Part shown: one piece after another, positions 48,784-61,486 of the stretch | Numbering within the stretch: the stretch's first letter is position 1 | How the letters are laid out: each line of letters begins with the position of its first letter | Origin: Begonia masoniana | Lineage: Eukaryota > Streptophyta > Magnoliopsida > Cucurbitales > Begoniaceae | Length of the DNA: 64,000 bases | Assembly: GCA_022432975.1 (NCBI GenBank) | Contig: CM039502.1 | Coordinates: forward strand, 72,807,497 to 72,871,496 | Reading direction: 5' to 3' | Notes under the pieces: model-generated | Database searches by the model: none | What the model was told of the DNA's origin: nothing | What the model saw: only the letters and a program-made list of their open reading frames with translations | Made by a program: the position numbers and the translations under genes

Positions 48784-50893
48784 TGTAACGCCCCGAGTTA
48801 TCTGAACCCGGTTCGTCACACCATGCCCGTACATGACTAAGAATTTCAACCGTATTATTTATTTATTATTTTTTTTTAAAACTTGCAGCGGAAATCATTT
48901 AAGTAAAATAGAGTTAAACAAAACTATTGTACAATGCTTGAATACTCAGTTAGAATTTTGGGGAATAATCAGCAAAAGGAATAAAGGATTAAATCGCAGA
49001 ACACTTCATAAGTTTCAAAAGTCAAACGCATCGCCCGCTGAACAAGGTCAACAACAAGGGCTAAAGCAGAAAATGGAAGACACATCCGGTGACAAAACGA
49101 CAAAATGCACTCTACATCTTCCGATGACGTCAGCCAGATGATTTCCTTCATCCGATCGACTATGTTCTACATCCACCGGTAGCTAAACGACAAAATACTC
49201 TCTACACCTTCCGATGACGTCAGCACGCATCTACCGATGAGTTTACTGAGACATCATCCGATAAACTTAAACCTACACCTTCTGATGACGTCAACACGCA
49301 TCTGCCGATGAGTTTACTGAGACATCATCCGATAGACTTAAACCTACACCTTCCGATGACGTCAGCACGCATCTGTCGATGAGTTTACTGAGACATCATC
49401 CGATAGACTTAAACCTACACCTTCCGATGACGTAAACTACACACGCCAATCACTAAATGACAAATTTTGTTCTATATCATCCGATGGCTTCCACTGAAGA
49501 CATCTTCCGATAGACAATAGAACAACAACTTAACCTACAGAAAAGAATTTACTCACTTCACTGAAACCATTCAAAAACATTTCAAACCATTACATTACTA
49601 AAAATCCAGTGAGTGCCATCATTAAATCCCAAACAGAACACTATTATCAGAAAAAGGAAACTCAAAAAAAACGTATTCAAAACATCGAAATCACTACTGT
49701 CATGAAAACTCAACAAATTTAAATTGAAACACTATCAACTAAACTTCCAGATTACTAACACCAGTTAACCCGCCTCATCAATTTACCAGGCCGAAACATG
49801 AATGTGCTCCTCCAACCAGCCTATCCCTCAGTGAACTCAGAGAATTCACCTGCAGTATCCTCAACACCTACATCACAAAACTCATCTATTAGCCTAATGC
49901 TAAGTAAGTAAAGCATTAATGAAATGCATTGCTGAAACATAAATTCCTAAACATGCAATTTCTACTTTCTCATCTCAGTTGAATACACATTCGTTCATAA
50001 ACTGATCTGATCCCTTGGTTCCCTTGGGAGTGGGATCAATTCTCCCAATGTCATACATCCTCTATTCGATTAAGGGGCGGATGAATTCCCTTAATAGCTG
50101 ATCTGATCCCATGGTTCCCTTGGGAGTGGGATCAATTCTCCCAATGTCATACATCCTCTACTCGATTAAGGGGCGGATTAGTTCCCTTAATAGTTTGTCT
50201 ATCACATTCAATTCAAAACTTACCATTCTTACATGGAAATTCATTTTCGTAGTCTTTCAAAAACATGATGCATGACATACAAAATCATTCAAAAAATGCA
50301 CAACCCTACTGTTTTGTGATGTAGGCCCGAAGGCACATGCATACTTTACTTACTTGGCTCTCCTAGAAATGCTCGGTTACAACTGCTCCAAAACTCGTTC
50401 ACCTAAGGTCATGACAGTACATTAATCCAACTCTTACTAAACCTTACCAAAAAAAATCAATAATATGTTTGAGGAAATCGATTTGAAGCTCTGCTACCCG
50501 TGTATTCCCATTTATCACCAAAAACCTGAACCCACCCTCAATCACAGAAACCTCGAAACCTTCACATTGTATTCTCTCAGTAAACTAATCGCTAAAATGC
50601 AAGAAAACAAGACTTACCTAGGTTGAAGGAGAATCGGGCGAGGAAAATCGCCTAGAGAGCTCGGCTGCTTGAGCTGAAAACCCGAAGAGGAAAATGTGAA
50701 ATGGTGGCGGCTACAATTCATTAAACCCAATCCCTTTTCCCTTAAATACATTATCCACTTTTAAAACTTCCGATTTACATAAATACCCTTGCTTAGTCAC
50801 CCATTAACCTAATCAATAATTCTCCCAATTCTTTCATAAAAGTACGTCATTAATAATAGATTAAATTTTGGTTCGATGGAACCGGGTGCTACA
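48784..50893 (-). repeat. Element D 5' LTR
   Basis: 2110 bp, unbroken. Core promoter TATTTAAGG-like near 50755-50740, array at 49085-49515, twofold inverted-repeat block at 50000-50185. The predicted donor is AGCCAA|GTAAGT near 50353, where most copies have CAG. Confidence 0.95.
49085..49515 (-). repeat. Motif array in D 5' LTR
   Basis: Same ~66-bp units as in the 3' LTR, starting near 49205; TGACGTCA in most of them. Confidence 0.92.
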
Positions 50894-51214
50894 AATGCAG
50901 AGAGGAAAAAGAAGAGAGAGAGAGAGCAGAGAAGAGAAGTAAAGAGGGTTTCACGTAGAAGGTGGAACTTAGCTCTTCCAACAAGTTGCCAGATGCCACT
51001 CAACCATTGGCTATCTCCCACCAACCTTAATTTCTCCCCAATTTACCCTTCCATGCATTTCAACTTAGTGTTTTGGTTTAGTTACACATTAGTTTAGTTC
51101 TCCACTAATTATTCCAACAATCCAACCAAAAACATTCCCTTGTATTAATATAATATAAATCCCGTTTAAATGATCCGGGAAAACTATTACATGGCAAAAA
51201 TGCCGGGTGTTACA
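50894..51214 (-). repeat. Element E 3' LTR, proximal part
   Basis: The LTR start on the minus strand (TGTAACACCCGGCAT from 51214) up to the D insertion; continues at 39392. Confidence 0.94.
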
Positions 51215-51232
51215 TTCCACCCACCTTAACAG
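51215..51232 (-). promoter_or_regulatory. Element E polypurine tract
   Basis: Minus-strand AAGGTGGGTGGAA lies directly before the 3' LTR start. Confidence 0.8.
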
Positions 51233-51254
51233 AAATTTTGTCCCCAAAATTTGC

Positions 51255-54200
51255 CTAAGCGAATAACTCCGGATATTGGGCTCTAACATCTTCTTGTCTT
51301 TCCCACGTGGCTTCCTCCACATTATGATTTCGCCACAAAACTTTCACCAATGGGACCACTCGATTACGCAACACTTTGAGTGACATATCCAATATCTGTA
51401 TAGGCCTTTCTTCATAGGTCAGCGTCAGCATGATATCAAAGTCCACATGTTCCACTATCTGGGTTGGATCTCGTACGCACTTTCTCAGCATTGACACATG
51501 GAAGACATTGTGAACACCATCCATTGACGCTGGTAGCTGTAGTCTGTAGGCCATGATTCCCACACGCTTTATGATAGGAAAAGGTCCAACGAACCGTGGG
51601 CTGAGCTTTCCTTTCTTACCGAATCTCATTACGCCTTTGAAAGGTGATACCTTCAAGAACACTTCATCACCTTCAGCGAACTCCAAGTCCCTTCTCCTGT
51701 GATCTGCGTAGCTTTTCTGTCGACTCTGAGCAATCTTTATTCGTTGTTTGATTACGGCAATCACCTCGGACATCTGCTGTAATATCTCAGGGCCGATAAG
51801 CTTGGTTTCTCCGACTTCATCCCAACACAACGGGGATCTACACTTTCTGCCGTAAAGGGCTTCATATGGAGCCATACCAATCGTAGCCTGATAGCTATTG
51901 TTGTACGCAAACTCCACGAGTGGCAAGTATCTACTCCAAGGAGCATGAAATTTCAGTACGCACGACCTTAGCATATATTCCAGTATTTGGATTGTTCCTT
52001 CAGATTGTCCGTCAGTCTGTGGATGAAATGCCGTGCTGAAGTCTAATCTAGTGCCCAAGGAGCTCTGCAAACTTTTCCAAAACCTGGAAGTGAATCTAGG
52101 ATACCGGTCTGAAACAATTGACACCGGGATTCCATGCAGCTTGACAATCTCACTAATATATAGCTCAGCATACTGATCCATGGAGAATGTCGTCTTCACA
52201 GGTAGAAAATGGGCCGACTTCGTCAACCTGTCCACTATGACCCATATGCTATTGTGGCCTTTAGCTGTTCTTGGAAGGCCAACAACAAAGTCCATTGTGA
52301 TGTTCTCCCACTTCCATTCGGGAATCGGAAGAGGCTGAAGCGTTCCACTCGGTCGTTGATGTTCAGCTTTGACCTGTTGACATATCATACAAGACTCCAC
52401 ATACTTGGCCACTTCATTCTTCATATTCGGCCACCAGAAGTGAAGTTTCAAGTCCTGATACATCTTTGTGCTTCCGGGATGCACAGAGAAAGAAGATGAA
52501 TGGGCTTCCGACAAGATGTGCTTCCGTAGCTCTTCGTCTTTCGGAACATACCATCTGTTTTTGAAATTCAGAATTCCATCTCCCGAATAACTGAAATCAG
52601 AAGAAGCCATTGGTACTTTGCTCACTATATTTGCCATCTCCTTTGTATTGGTCTTCTGGGCTTCCTTAATTCGGTCCAGGACGGAGGGCCGTAGTGTTAA
52701 GTCTGCTAGTATGGCCGATAGCCCAGAAACTATCTCCATATCGAACTTCTGTATCTCCATCCTCAAAGGCATTGATACGGCCAACACTACTGGTTGCATA
52801 GTAGCTGGCATCCTGCTTAGCGCATCGGCCACCACATTAGCCTTACCCGGGTGGCATTTAATCTCAACGTCGTAGTCTTTCACAAATTCTAACCACCATC
52901 TTTGTCTCATGTTTAGCTCTTTCTGAGTAAACAGGTACTTCAAACTCTTGTGGTCAGAAAACACCTCACATGATTGTCCATATAGGTGATGTCTCCATAC
53001 TTTCAGCGCAAATACAACTGCCGCTAACTCAAGGTTGTGAGTAGGGTAGTTTTCTTCATGGCCCTTCAATTGTCGGGATGCGTATGCTACCACTTTCCCC
53101 TCTTGCATTAGTACACATCCCAAGCCAATCTTTGACGCATCACAGTATACGCTGAATTTACCGTCTTCAACTGGCAATACTAATAGAGGAGCAGTGGTTA
53201 ATTTCTGCTTAAGTGTCTGAAAGCTCACCTCACATGCTTCAGACCACTTGAACTTGATTTCCTTCCTCGTTAAGCTGGTCATAGGTTTCGCTATCACCAA
53301 AAATCCTTTGATAAACTTTCTGAAATAACCAGCTAACCCGATAAAGCTCCGTACCTCACTGGCATTCCTCGGCCTTGGCCATTCTTTCACTGCCAGAATC
53401 TTGGCTGGATCCACAGACACTCCTTCTGTCGACACCACGTGGCCTAGGAAATTAATCCTATTCAACCAGAATTCACACTTTGATAGCTTGGCATACAATT
53501 GATGCTGTTTTAGGATTGACAGTACAATAGCCAAGTGACCCTCATGTTCGGCTTCACTTCTAGAATACACTAGGATGTCGTCGATAAATACGATCACAAA
53601 TTTATCCAGATAGTCCTGGAATATCCTGTTCATCAAGTCCATAAATGCTGCCGGGGCATTAGTTAACCCGAACGACATCACCAAGAACTCGTAATGCCCG
53701 TATCGAGTCTTGAATGCGGTCTTTGGAATATCATCAGCTCTGACCTTCAACTGGTAATAACCGGAGCGCAAGTCAATCTTAGAAAATACCCGAGCCCCTT
53801 GTAGTTGGTCAAATAAATCTTCGATTCTCGACAATGGGTACTTATTCTTGATCGTTAACTTGTTCAGCTCAAGGTAGTCAATACACATCCATAGGGACCC
53901 ATCCTTCTTCTTAACAAACAAGACGGGAGCACCCCACGGGGAAAAACTAGGGCGCACAAAGCCCTTATCCACCAATTCCTTTAGCTGAGCCTTCAACTCC
54001 CTCAACTCAACTGGCGCCATACGGTACGGATTCTTCGACACCGGTTCAACACCAGGATACACATCGATCTCAAACTCTATCTCACGATCCGGTGGCAATC
54101 CCGGTAGGTCATCTAAGAAAACCTCAGGGAAGTCTCGAACCACCGGATTATTTTGAAGTTCGACCTCACCTTGCCTCCAAACATCTACTACGTGGGCAAG

Positions 54201-54761
54201 AAATTCGACACATCCTGACCTCATCAGCTGTTGAGCTTTCAAGGAGGATATAACAGGTATCCTATGTTTCTTCGGTACTGCCTGATAGGAGAACTCTACT
54301 TCGTTCGGGCGCTTAAAAGTCACGAGCCCGGACCTACAGTCGATGGTGGCATGATGTCTAAATAGCCAGTCCATCCCCAGAATCACTTTGTATCCTTTCA
54401 TACCGATGACGATAAGATTGACATACAATTTCTGGTCTCCATTTGACACTATATCACCCTGCACTGCCTGCTTGGAGTGCATAAACTCTCCGGACAGTAG
54501 CATGACACTGTAGGGCTGATCGGACGGTGCAAGGCACAAGTTCTCTCTACCCGCAAAGTCCATGGCCACAAATGAATGAGTGGCCCCCGTGTCTAACAAA
54601 GTATATGTAGGTATGTTACACACCAAAATTGTACCTGTAATTGCTGTGTGCAGATCAGCATCATCAACGTCCTCCATCATTGCAAAGACTCTTGGCACGG
54701 CCTGATTTTGTCTCGTGTCAGGTATCGAGCAATCACGGACATGATGGCCTCCTTTGCCATA
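51255..54761 (-). CDS. pol: Element E pol: protease, RT, RNase H, integrase, chromodomain-like tail
   Basis: Open for 1147 codons from ATG 54698, and in the same frame as gag upstream across one stop (54764-54762). Protease [10 protein letters not shown] has its Asp at residue 36. RT has [31 protein letters not shown] and [13 protein letters not shown] at about residue 369; two nearby residues usually Arg read Trp and Leu ([13 protein letters not shown]). RNase [15 protein letters not shown] is at about 518. The integrase zinc finger opens [10 protein letters not shown] at about 731; core acids are in [16 protein letters not shown] and GQSEGTIQ. The tail [15 protein letters not shown] ... EEATWERQ fits a chromodomain. 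All catalytic acids look present. It is probably made only if the stop is read through. Confidence 0.95.
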   Translation of the reverse strand, partial: YGKGGHHVRDCSIPDTRQNQAVPRVFAMMEDVDDADLHTAITGTILVCNIPTYTLLDTGATHSFVAMDFAGRENLCLAPSDQPYSVMLLSGEFMHSKQAVQGDIVSNGDQKLYVNLIVIGMKGYKVILGMDWLFRHHATIDCRSGLVTFKRPNEVEFSYQAVPKKHRIPVISSLKAQQLMRSGCVEFLAHVVDVWRQGEVELQNNPVVRDFPEVFLDDLPGLPPDREIEFEIDVYPGVEPVSKNPYRMAPVELRELKAQLKELVDKGFVRPSFSPWGAPVLFVKKKDGSLWMCIDYLELNKLTIKNKYPLSRIEDLFDQLQGARVFSKIDLRSGYYQLKVRADDIPKTAFKTRYGHYEFLVMSFGLTNAPAAFMDLMNRIFQDYLDKFVIVFIDDILVYSRSEAEHEGHLAIVLSILKQHQLYAKLSKCEFWLNRINFLGHVVSTEGVSVDPAKILAVKEWPRPRNASEVRSFIGLAGYFRKFIKGFLVIAKPMTSLTRKEIKFKWSEACEVSFQTLKQKLTTAPLLVLPVEDGKFSVYCDASKIGLGCVLMQEGKVVAYASRQLKGHEENYPTHNLELAAVVFALKVWRHHLYGQSCEVFSDHKSLKYLFTQKELNMRQRWWLEFVKDYDVEIKCHPGKANVVADALSRMPATMQPVVLAVSMPLRMEIQKFDMEIVSGLSAILADLTLRPSVLDRIKEAQKTNTKEMANIVSKVPMASSDFSYSGDGILNFKNRWYVPKDEELRKHILSEAHSSSFSVHPGSTKMYQDLKLHFWWPNMKNEVAKYVESCMICQQVKAEHQRPSGTLQPLPIPEWKWENITMDFVVGLPRTAKGHNSIWVIVDRLTKSAHFLPVKTTFSMDQYAELYISEIVKLHGIPVSIVSDRYPRFTSRFWKSLQSSLGTRLDFSTAFHPQTDGQSEGTIQILEYMLRSCVLKFHAPWSRYLPLVEFAYNNSYQATIGMAPYEALYGRKCRSPLCWDEVGETKLIGPEILQQMSEVIAVIKQRIKIAQSRQKSYADHRRRDLEFAEGDEVFLKVSPFKGVMRFGKKGKLSPRFVGPFPIIKRVGIMAYRLQLPASMDGVHNVFHVSMLRKCVRDPTQIVEHVDFDIMLTLTYEERPIQILDMSLKVLRNRVVPLVKVLWRNHNVEEATWERQEDVRAQYPELFA

Positions 54762-55682
54762 TCAGAAACAAGCGCTAGTAATAAGTCTGCATTCGCCCTG
54801 GTGGCTTCTCTGGCACCGTGGACATATAGTGGGCTGAGAAGCTCCCATCGGTCTCTTTCCTTTGTCTGGGTAAGTGATGGTCTCATTGGGCCTCTTAATG
54901 CCCCTGTCTTGTTGCTGTTGAGGTTGCAGGTTTTGACCCCTTGGTTGTTGCTGAGGAACACTTCGAATAATCCCTCTTGGTGAATCTCTTTGTCTCTGGG
55001 ACTTTAGCTCTAAGGCCTCCAACTGATAAGCCTTGGCCACCACCTTCACATACGGTACCTCATCGAATCCTCCGGTTGTGATCCCTTGTAGAAGGTCCAT
55101 CTTTAACCCTTGAATGAATTGGTGCACCTTGTTCTCATCGATGGCCACCATATGTGTTGCATATTGGGACAGTGACTCGAATTTCTGAACATATTCAGTC
55201 ACTGACCCATATTGTCGCAGCCGAGAGAATTCAAGCAACTTTTCCTTCCTCACTCCCCGGTCAAAGTACTTCTCGTAGAAGATCTTCGTGAATCCTTCCC
55301 AGCTTAATGCCACTGTAGTTGACTGAACTGTGTCCCACCAAAATCCCGCACTTTTGGTGAGATAGAACGTGGCGCAAATAACTTTCTTGTTGTCTTCTAC
55401 TTCTGCATATCCAAACATTTTCTCCATTGTTCGAATCCAGGTTTCAGCACGGGTCAGGTCTGTAGATAGTCCATCAAATGAAGGCGGCTGGAGTCGCCGG
55501 AATCTGTCTCCACTGTTGTCTCGCGGCGCATTATCACGACTGTTATTCCCATGATTATTGTTTCTATCGTCTTCTCTGGCCATCATGCGTTCAACCATGC
55601 GTGACTGTGCACCCACCAGTTCTGTTAGTCGGTCAATGGCTCTAGAGCTTTCGCTTGACTCTTCTCGATGTCCTCTCACCAT
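54762..55682 (-). pseudogene. gag: Element E gag, ends at a stop in the zinc knuckle
   Basis: 306 codons from ATG 55682 (MVRGHREESSESS). An N-terminal helix-rich linker with DNR/NNHG runs leads to the retrotransposon gag core (FYEKYFDRGVRKEKLLEFSR, YVQKFESLSQYA), then Gln-rich stretches and two Cys pairs (CPRCQRSHQGEC). The frame closes at TGA inside the CCHC knuckle: the codons after CF read stop then Tyr where a knuckle would have Arg and Cys. Both differences fit C-to-T or G-to-A changes. Gag packages the element RNA. This stop also separates gag from pol. Confidence 0.93.
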
Positions 55683-55828
55683 TTCTAATAAACCCTATAA
55701 ACAAGAATAACCTAACTTAATAAACAGAACTTTTACAGAAATTTTTAAACACTTACAGTTGGTGGAGCGATCTCACGTGGCGGGTTGCGCAGTCAGACAT
55801 TTCACAGAATCGGTTTTAAAACCTTGTC

Positions 55829-55840
55829 TCTCTGATACCA
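55829..55840 (-). promoter_or_regulatory. Element E primer-binding site
   Basis: Minus-strand TGGTATCAGAGA follows the 5' LTR end after four bases. Confidence 0.9.
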
Positions 55841-55844
55841 CAAC

Positions 55845-58369
55845 TGTGACAGCCCCAAATCCGGAACCCGATCGGAGTCCGGGATCGGAGCCATCACTCC
55901 GGGACAGTGGACAGAAAATGGTGACTATTTTTTTTTTAAACATAGCTCTTTAAAACGTTGACAGAGGGAGAGGGAAAACTACAGTGAATAACAGGAAACA
56001 TTTTCAGGGCGAGAGAGAGTTCTCTAGAGTGGAAAGCAAAGTAAGCATAAAGCTGGCAGAAGACTTAACTAAAACAAACAAAATACTGTTGGGCGGAAGA
56101 TGTCGAATAAGACAAAACATATGACATCATCGGAAGATGTGATGACGTCATCGGCAGATATAGGCAACAGATGAAAATCGAAATATGTGATGACGTCATC
56201 AGAAGATGTGATGATGTCATCGAAAGATATAAACAGCTGAGGAAAATCGGAATGTGTGATGACGTCATCGGAAGATATAAACAGCAGAGGAAAAATCGGA
56301 ATGTGTTATGACATCATCGGCAGACGTGATGACGTCATCAGCAGATACAGGTAGTAAACATAATCGGCAGGAGAGGAAAGCAGTGGATGATGTCATCGGA
56401 AGATGAGATGACGTCAGGCGGTAGATGCAGGCAATATTCTTACCGGAAGGCGAAATCGGAAGATATGGTTTAAAGAACAGAATTTACAAATTTTAGCAGG
56501 AAGACATACAAACAGAAAGCTTCGAAACAGAAGGCACAAAGGTTTCAAACCTTCAAAGAAACGATATCAAAACAAAGTTTTTGTATTATGCTCTACAAGT
56601 GATGGGGTTCAAGAAACAACCTGCATGGATGACTCAAAAACTCGAGACCATCCATGCACAACCCTGAAGGACGGATATCCAAAACAGTTCCAAAATATTT
56701 CAAAATGTACATACACTGTCAAATACAGTACTAACAGAATGCATGGAAATTTCAGGCTTTCAGAACCCGATTCTAAACAAGATTATAAAACACATTTTTC
56801 AATCTACAGATTCAATGAAGCAGACTGCATGGGTAGTTCCAAGACCAGAAGTCATCCATGCACAAACAAACTAACAGGAAATGTCCCCAAACAATTCCAG
56901 AAACATTCAGAATATAACTTGCACATCGTTTCAAAATCTGAGGGGCAGTACAGGACTTAACAGATATTTACAAAATTTACCAAAAATGAGTTTTCTACAG
57001 AGTTTTTGACACAAAAATCAGAATTTCAGAAAGTTTTACAAGTATAAAATATACTCTAAACACTTGAACCTCAGGTCAGAAACATGTCTGGCTGCAACAA
57101 CCTTTCCCGAGAGCTCGAACCACCAGCCACCTATTCATCAGACTGAGGTACAAAGTCCTCATTTTTGGGTTCAGTACCTACATCCAAGAGTTCACCTATG
57201 AGTCTAAAACTCAGTAAGGACATAATCAGAATGCTGTGATGCAAAATGCTATGCATGCAGTTTTTTCAGAAATACGGTGACAGTACAGAGCATTAAATTA
57301 CAGTGGCAGTAGAATTAAGTGGAGCTTATAGGGGAACTGGAAAACAGTGGGGGAGGGGGAAGGTGCACTATCAGGCACATTCAGGGATACAGTATAGTAA
57401 ACGGTAAACAGTAAACAGTTCTGGGGCCAGTCCCCGTCTCACACTTAACCTGGTACATTTCAGTCAGATTTTATCTTGTTTAGTTTCAAACAGTGTACAG
57501 AAAACATTTGCATGTCTTTCAGAGAAAACGTGTATGCATGAACGGTGCTTGAACTTAAATAGGCAGACAGCGGAAATAAGACAACAGAAAGTAAATCGAA
57601 GCCAGACATCTCAGAACATAAACTATAACCTTTCTACCCAAAACAACCCGACAGAACAGGAAACCTAGTACCTTCGTGATGTAGGGCCTGAAGGGCCAAC
57701 CTACGGTTATGAACTTACCTGTTTGCTGCAATGTAGAATGCTCGAATGTCTCTAGAATGCTCGGATCTGTTGTTGAAATGTAGAGAAGTTAAACAAGTTG
57801 CAAATGCTAACAAATAACATGGAAGATTATGCAGTAAACTCCATTCAGACTTGTAGAAAACAACGAATGTGTTTCCATACAAAAACTGAGAGTTTTCTCC
57901 CAACTATCTTAACCTAAAGCTTCAGCATAACCCATAGTTTTTGCTTGTCCAAATATGTTAGCATTAGAAGATGTTTACCTTAGCGGAGGAGCAGAAGGGA
58001 ATCTGGGAAGATCGAAGTAACTTCGATGGTTGTTTGTCGACAGGAAGAGGGAATGCAGAGAGGAAAAAGAAGAGAGAGAGAGCAGAGAAGAGAAGTGAAG
58101 AGGGTTTCACGTAGAAGGTGGAACTTAGCTTCTCCAACAAGTTGCCAGATGCCACTCAACCATTGGCTATCTTCCACCAACCTTAATTTCTCCCCAATTT
58201 ACCCTTCCATGCATTTCAACTTAGTGTTTTGGTTTAGTTACACATTAGTTTAGTTCTCCACTAATTATTTCAACAATCCAACCAAAAACATTCCCTTGTA
58301 TTAATATAATATAAATCCCGTTTAAATGATCCGGGAAAACTATTACATGGCAAAAATGCGGGTGTTACA
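55845..58369 (-). repeat. Element E 5' LTR
   Basis: About 2525 bp, unbroken. Plus reading opens TGTGACAGCCCC and closes GCGGGTGTTACA. It has a predicted exon ending AACAG|GTAAGTTC near 57720, acceptor GATGTAG at 57178, third exon from 57177, and the array at 56095-56475. Confidence 0.95.
56095..56475 (-). repeat. Motif array in E 5' LTR
   Basis: Same GTGATGACGTCATCGGAAGAT units as in the 3' LTR, with small differences in unit order. Confidence 0.92.
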
Positions 58370-58374
58370 AACAC

Positions 58375-59599
58375 TATCTTCATAAACAAGATCATTTTCA
58401 TATCTCACAGATGTTAATATTTCTCTTCTTTGATCAATAGATAAATAATTATCCCACCAGCCTTTTAAAGCGCAAGTAAATCCATTAATAATAAAGGCAG
58501 CTATCTCCGAATCTTTATTCTGAGAGGCTTTACATATACTAGAATACATTAACCTTTTTTGTAATAACTCATAAATCTGATATTCAGTTAAGCCATCTAT
58601 ATTCCAATCATAGATAGTTTTAGCAAAATAAGCTGTTTGTTCATGATACCAATTTTCTTCCCATAACATATCTTGAAGAGTAGGGCGATTATAATAAGTT
58701 CTTCTAACTCTATCTCCACCAGGGCCTTTATCTGCATATTTAACTCTATTAATTTCTAAAGGTAATACTGGAGTGGGTAATGGATAGATGTGATTAAGAG
58801 ACATAAAATTGTCTTCTATTTCTTTAATCTCTTTTAACTGAAAAGAAAGTTCTTCTTCATCACTAGATGTTGTATTCTGAATTAATTCAGTAACATCAAT
58901 AGTTTCATTTAATGATTCATTAATAACATTAATATTTAATTGTTTCATTCGACTAATAAGTTGATCAATAAACTCATTATTGTTTTTAGGTGATTTAAAA
59001 TTAAATTTAGATATTGCAATAGGAGGTTTTAAATTAGGAATAGAAATATTTTGCTTAGAAGTAGAAGCAATACGTTCAACCTTTTCGATTTGTTTATGGG
59101 GTTTTTCTGATAATTTAATTAATTGAGTTTCAACTCTAGATAATTGTCGTCATGTAGTTTGAACATTAATATTTGTATAATTTATTTGTTTAATAATCAT
59201 ATCACTTTTATCTTTATCTTCAATAGATTGAGATAAACTTACTAAAGGAATAACTTCAATAGTATTATTTTTCAAATTAATAGGTTCAAATGGAGGATGA
59301 ATAGATTTAATATTTTCATTAGTTTTTGTAGTCCAATTTTTACAATGATTATTATATTCTTCTAATATATTAATATGATAAATGGGTTTACAGAAAATAG
59401 TTAAATACAATTCCTTAAAGGGAATTATAGGGTAGTTTAATTCGATATAAGAATAGTATGCTTTAGTAATTTTACTAAAATCATATTTTTTATATTTCTT
59501 TTGGATCTAATTTCTAAAAATATCATTTTCAGGTAATTGATATTCGGCATTACATAATCTTCTAATAAATGATCCTGGAGTATGATAGTCGTTCGTCAT
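58375..59599 (-). pseudogene. EPRV-2 capsid N-terminal part
   Basis: Polyprotein start at ATG 59599, overlapping the movement-protein stop. Stops lie near 59507 and at 59150-59152. Long open segments are 59410-59150 and 58948-58375. The conserved LKGWWDNYLSI block lies near 58465-58433, and after it the frame runs into the element E boundary. The gene continues at 37132. An acidic patch, SSDEEELSFQ, is shared with EPRV-1. Confidence 0.87.
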
Positions 59600-60657
59600 A
59601 ATTTAAATTCCATTTCAGATACAGTAGGTGACTCTCTTTTATTTTGTTGAGAGGATTCTCCTTGTTCATATTTAGAATGAGGGAATTTTGTATATAAACT
59701 ATGTGGTATTTGTTGTTCAGATATGTGTAAACTTTCAACTTCATTTATAAGAGTTTCAGAAGTAGAAAATCTAGAACTATTAATAGAACTAGGGTTTTCT
59801 ATTTTATAAGGAGTAATAGAAGATCTAGAAGAATAACTTCTGGATAAAGCTAATTTTCTAAATTGATTATTATTGAATTTAATTTTGATATGACCTTCAG
59901 GAGTTTGAATAATTTGATCTACTTGATTATTAATAAGTGGTTGAGGTAATACAGCCTGAGGAATAGTCCATTGTTCTAGAAAGATAACTTCATCCCAATT
60001 TATTAATCTCGGTATAGCAATATTAGTTTTCATAAGATCACTTTCTATTAATAAAGTCTTTCCTGGGTTATCTCTTAACTTAACTTGAGGACTCAAAGTA
60101 TTCATAACTTTATAACTTAATTTATAAATAATAGCAATAGTTTCTGATCCAGGAAGAAACTCATAACCATGCATTTGAATATTTAAAACTACTGATTCAA
60201 ATAGATTTTTATCAGTAAAAGATAAAGTTAGATTGGGATAAACATTAAAATGAATAGGACCATGACATAAACTTGTTTGTATCACTCCCATTAAGGATTC
60301 TTTATAATTTTGACTTCTCGCATCTCTAATGGTAGCTAAAATACTAGCATTTAAACCGAGAATAGTTAAGGGTTTAAAAGCTACTTGAATAAGTCCAACA
60401 TGAAGGTATTTATATTTATTTAAATATCTTTGAATATCTTTTACACTTAATAATTTAAGCATTTTTTCATTTGAATTTAAGCAAATAGTAAGTTTTAACA
60501 ATTTTTTTATCATATTTTCAAAAGTTCCTAATTTATATATTGTTTTATGTTCAATATTAGGAATTGTCCAATTATTTAATATTTTTTCTTGAGATAATTC
60601 AATAATTTCTTCATTTTTTATAGAACTTTCAGAAAATATATTTGAAATTAAATTCAT
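59596..60657 (-). pseudogene. EPRV-2 movement protein, open frame of 353 codons
   Basis: 30K-type movement protein. It opens MNLISNIFSESS and closes at TGA 59598-59596, inside an ATGA overlap with the capsid ATG. Core GLIQVAFKPL and VIQTSLCHGPIHF, then a hydrophobic block (ETIAIIYKLSYKVM) and a Ser-rich C-terminus. It is the only virus gene in the window whose frame is fully open, but it is part of a broken provirus, so no function is implied. I tag it as a pseudogene for that reason. Confidence 0.85.
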
Positions 60658-61185
60658 GATATATATGTGAGTTTATATTCAAATAAACATTAAACTGTTC
60701 GACTTATAATCTTGTATAGTGTAAGGTGAAATTTCTAAACTAAATCTGTATTGAATATCGATTCTCATCGTATTGAGATCTAAGAACATCGTATTGAAAT
60801 TTGACTTCCAATCCCCTTGAGACTTCTAAGCAACATGCCCTGTCAAAGACTAACTTTCCAAAAACCTCAAAATCATCTTCCTACCATGCAATGGGTATAC
60901 TGCCTACAGCCTATCCTTTGGCACAACGGCTACACCCCAACACGGAACACGAAAAATAACTTTAAGCCTTTCAGAAAATCATAGCAATCATGCTTAGCAC
61001 AAGTGACCAAGGAAAATCAAACTTTTTATTGATGAACTCAAACCATCGTGTTGATAAGAACAAATATTCGTATTGGAAACTTTAATAAATTTCATATTAC
61101 ATTATCAAGATTACTCTTCAAAAGGTTTAGTTTATTTGAATATAAACTACTAATTTAGCCAGACATTTGGCTCTGATACCAAAAT
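60658..61185 (-). promoter_or_regulatory. EPRV-2 leader and primer-binding site
   Basis: The primer site TGGTATCAGAGCCA is intact on the minus strand at 61181-61168. The leader to the movement-protein ATG is uninterrupted, whereas LTR H splits it in EPRV-1. Confidence 0.85.
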
Positions 61186-61486
61186 AGGAAGCGCAAACTA
61201 AATTAAAAAAGGAGGAGAAGTAGAAATCAAACCCAAATTCTTATTTATATGAAACAAGAGAAACAAACAAGAATTTACAAACGAGAGCAGAGCACACTAG
61301 AGTTTTTAGAGAGAGAAGGCAAAACTCTGGAAAAACTTAGAAAACATAACCAAAGACCACTCCTTTATAGAATTAGGAGTTTACAAACCGACAAAAGAAA
61401 AACAGACACTCCTATAATGGAGTACGAAGATGCTTTCTTTACAAAAGTGGTAGGGACCACTAGACTACTGAGGACCACTAATAATT
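61186..61486 (-). promoter_or_regulatory. EPRV-2 promoter region
   Basis: Non-coding region between ORF4 and primer site. Minus-strand TATAAAGGAGTGG near 61369-61357 is the likely TATA box. CT-rich stretches and ATAAATAAG near 61251 lie downstream. Confidence 0.6.

Larger units (their letters stand above)
39393..50893 (-). mobile_element. Element D: Ty3 Tekay/Del-type retrotransposon
   Basis: Minus-strand element inside the 3' LTR of E, with duplications AATGT (39388-39392) and AATGC (50894-50898), one base different. 5' LTR 50893-48784 (2110 bp), primer site 48780-48769, gag-pol 48629-44145, 3' LTR 44109-43496 plus 40895-39393 (about 2117 bp). Its protein is a close relative of element B. 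Four in-frame stops and no frameshift. Confidence 0.95.
37133..58369 (-). mobile_element. Element E: Ty3 Tekay/Del-type retrotransposon, nearly intact
   Basis: Minus-strand element. 5' LTR 58369-55845, primer site 55840-55829, gag-pol 55682-51255, 3' LTR 51214-50894 plus 39392-37133. It is flanked by an exact 5-bp duplication AACAC. Its 3' LTR was later split by element D. Its own length without D is about 9.7 kb. By eye the LTRs differ by few bases in the first 100. A single in-frame stop breaks gag-pol, so it may be recent. Confidence 0.95.

Noticed and set aside
50809..51097. Short frames around the D/E junction, possible host gene
   Set aside because: They span the LTR of E and the insertion site; no domain is seen.
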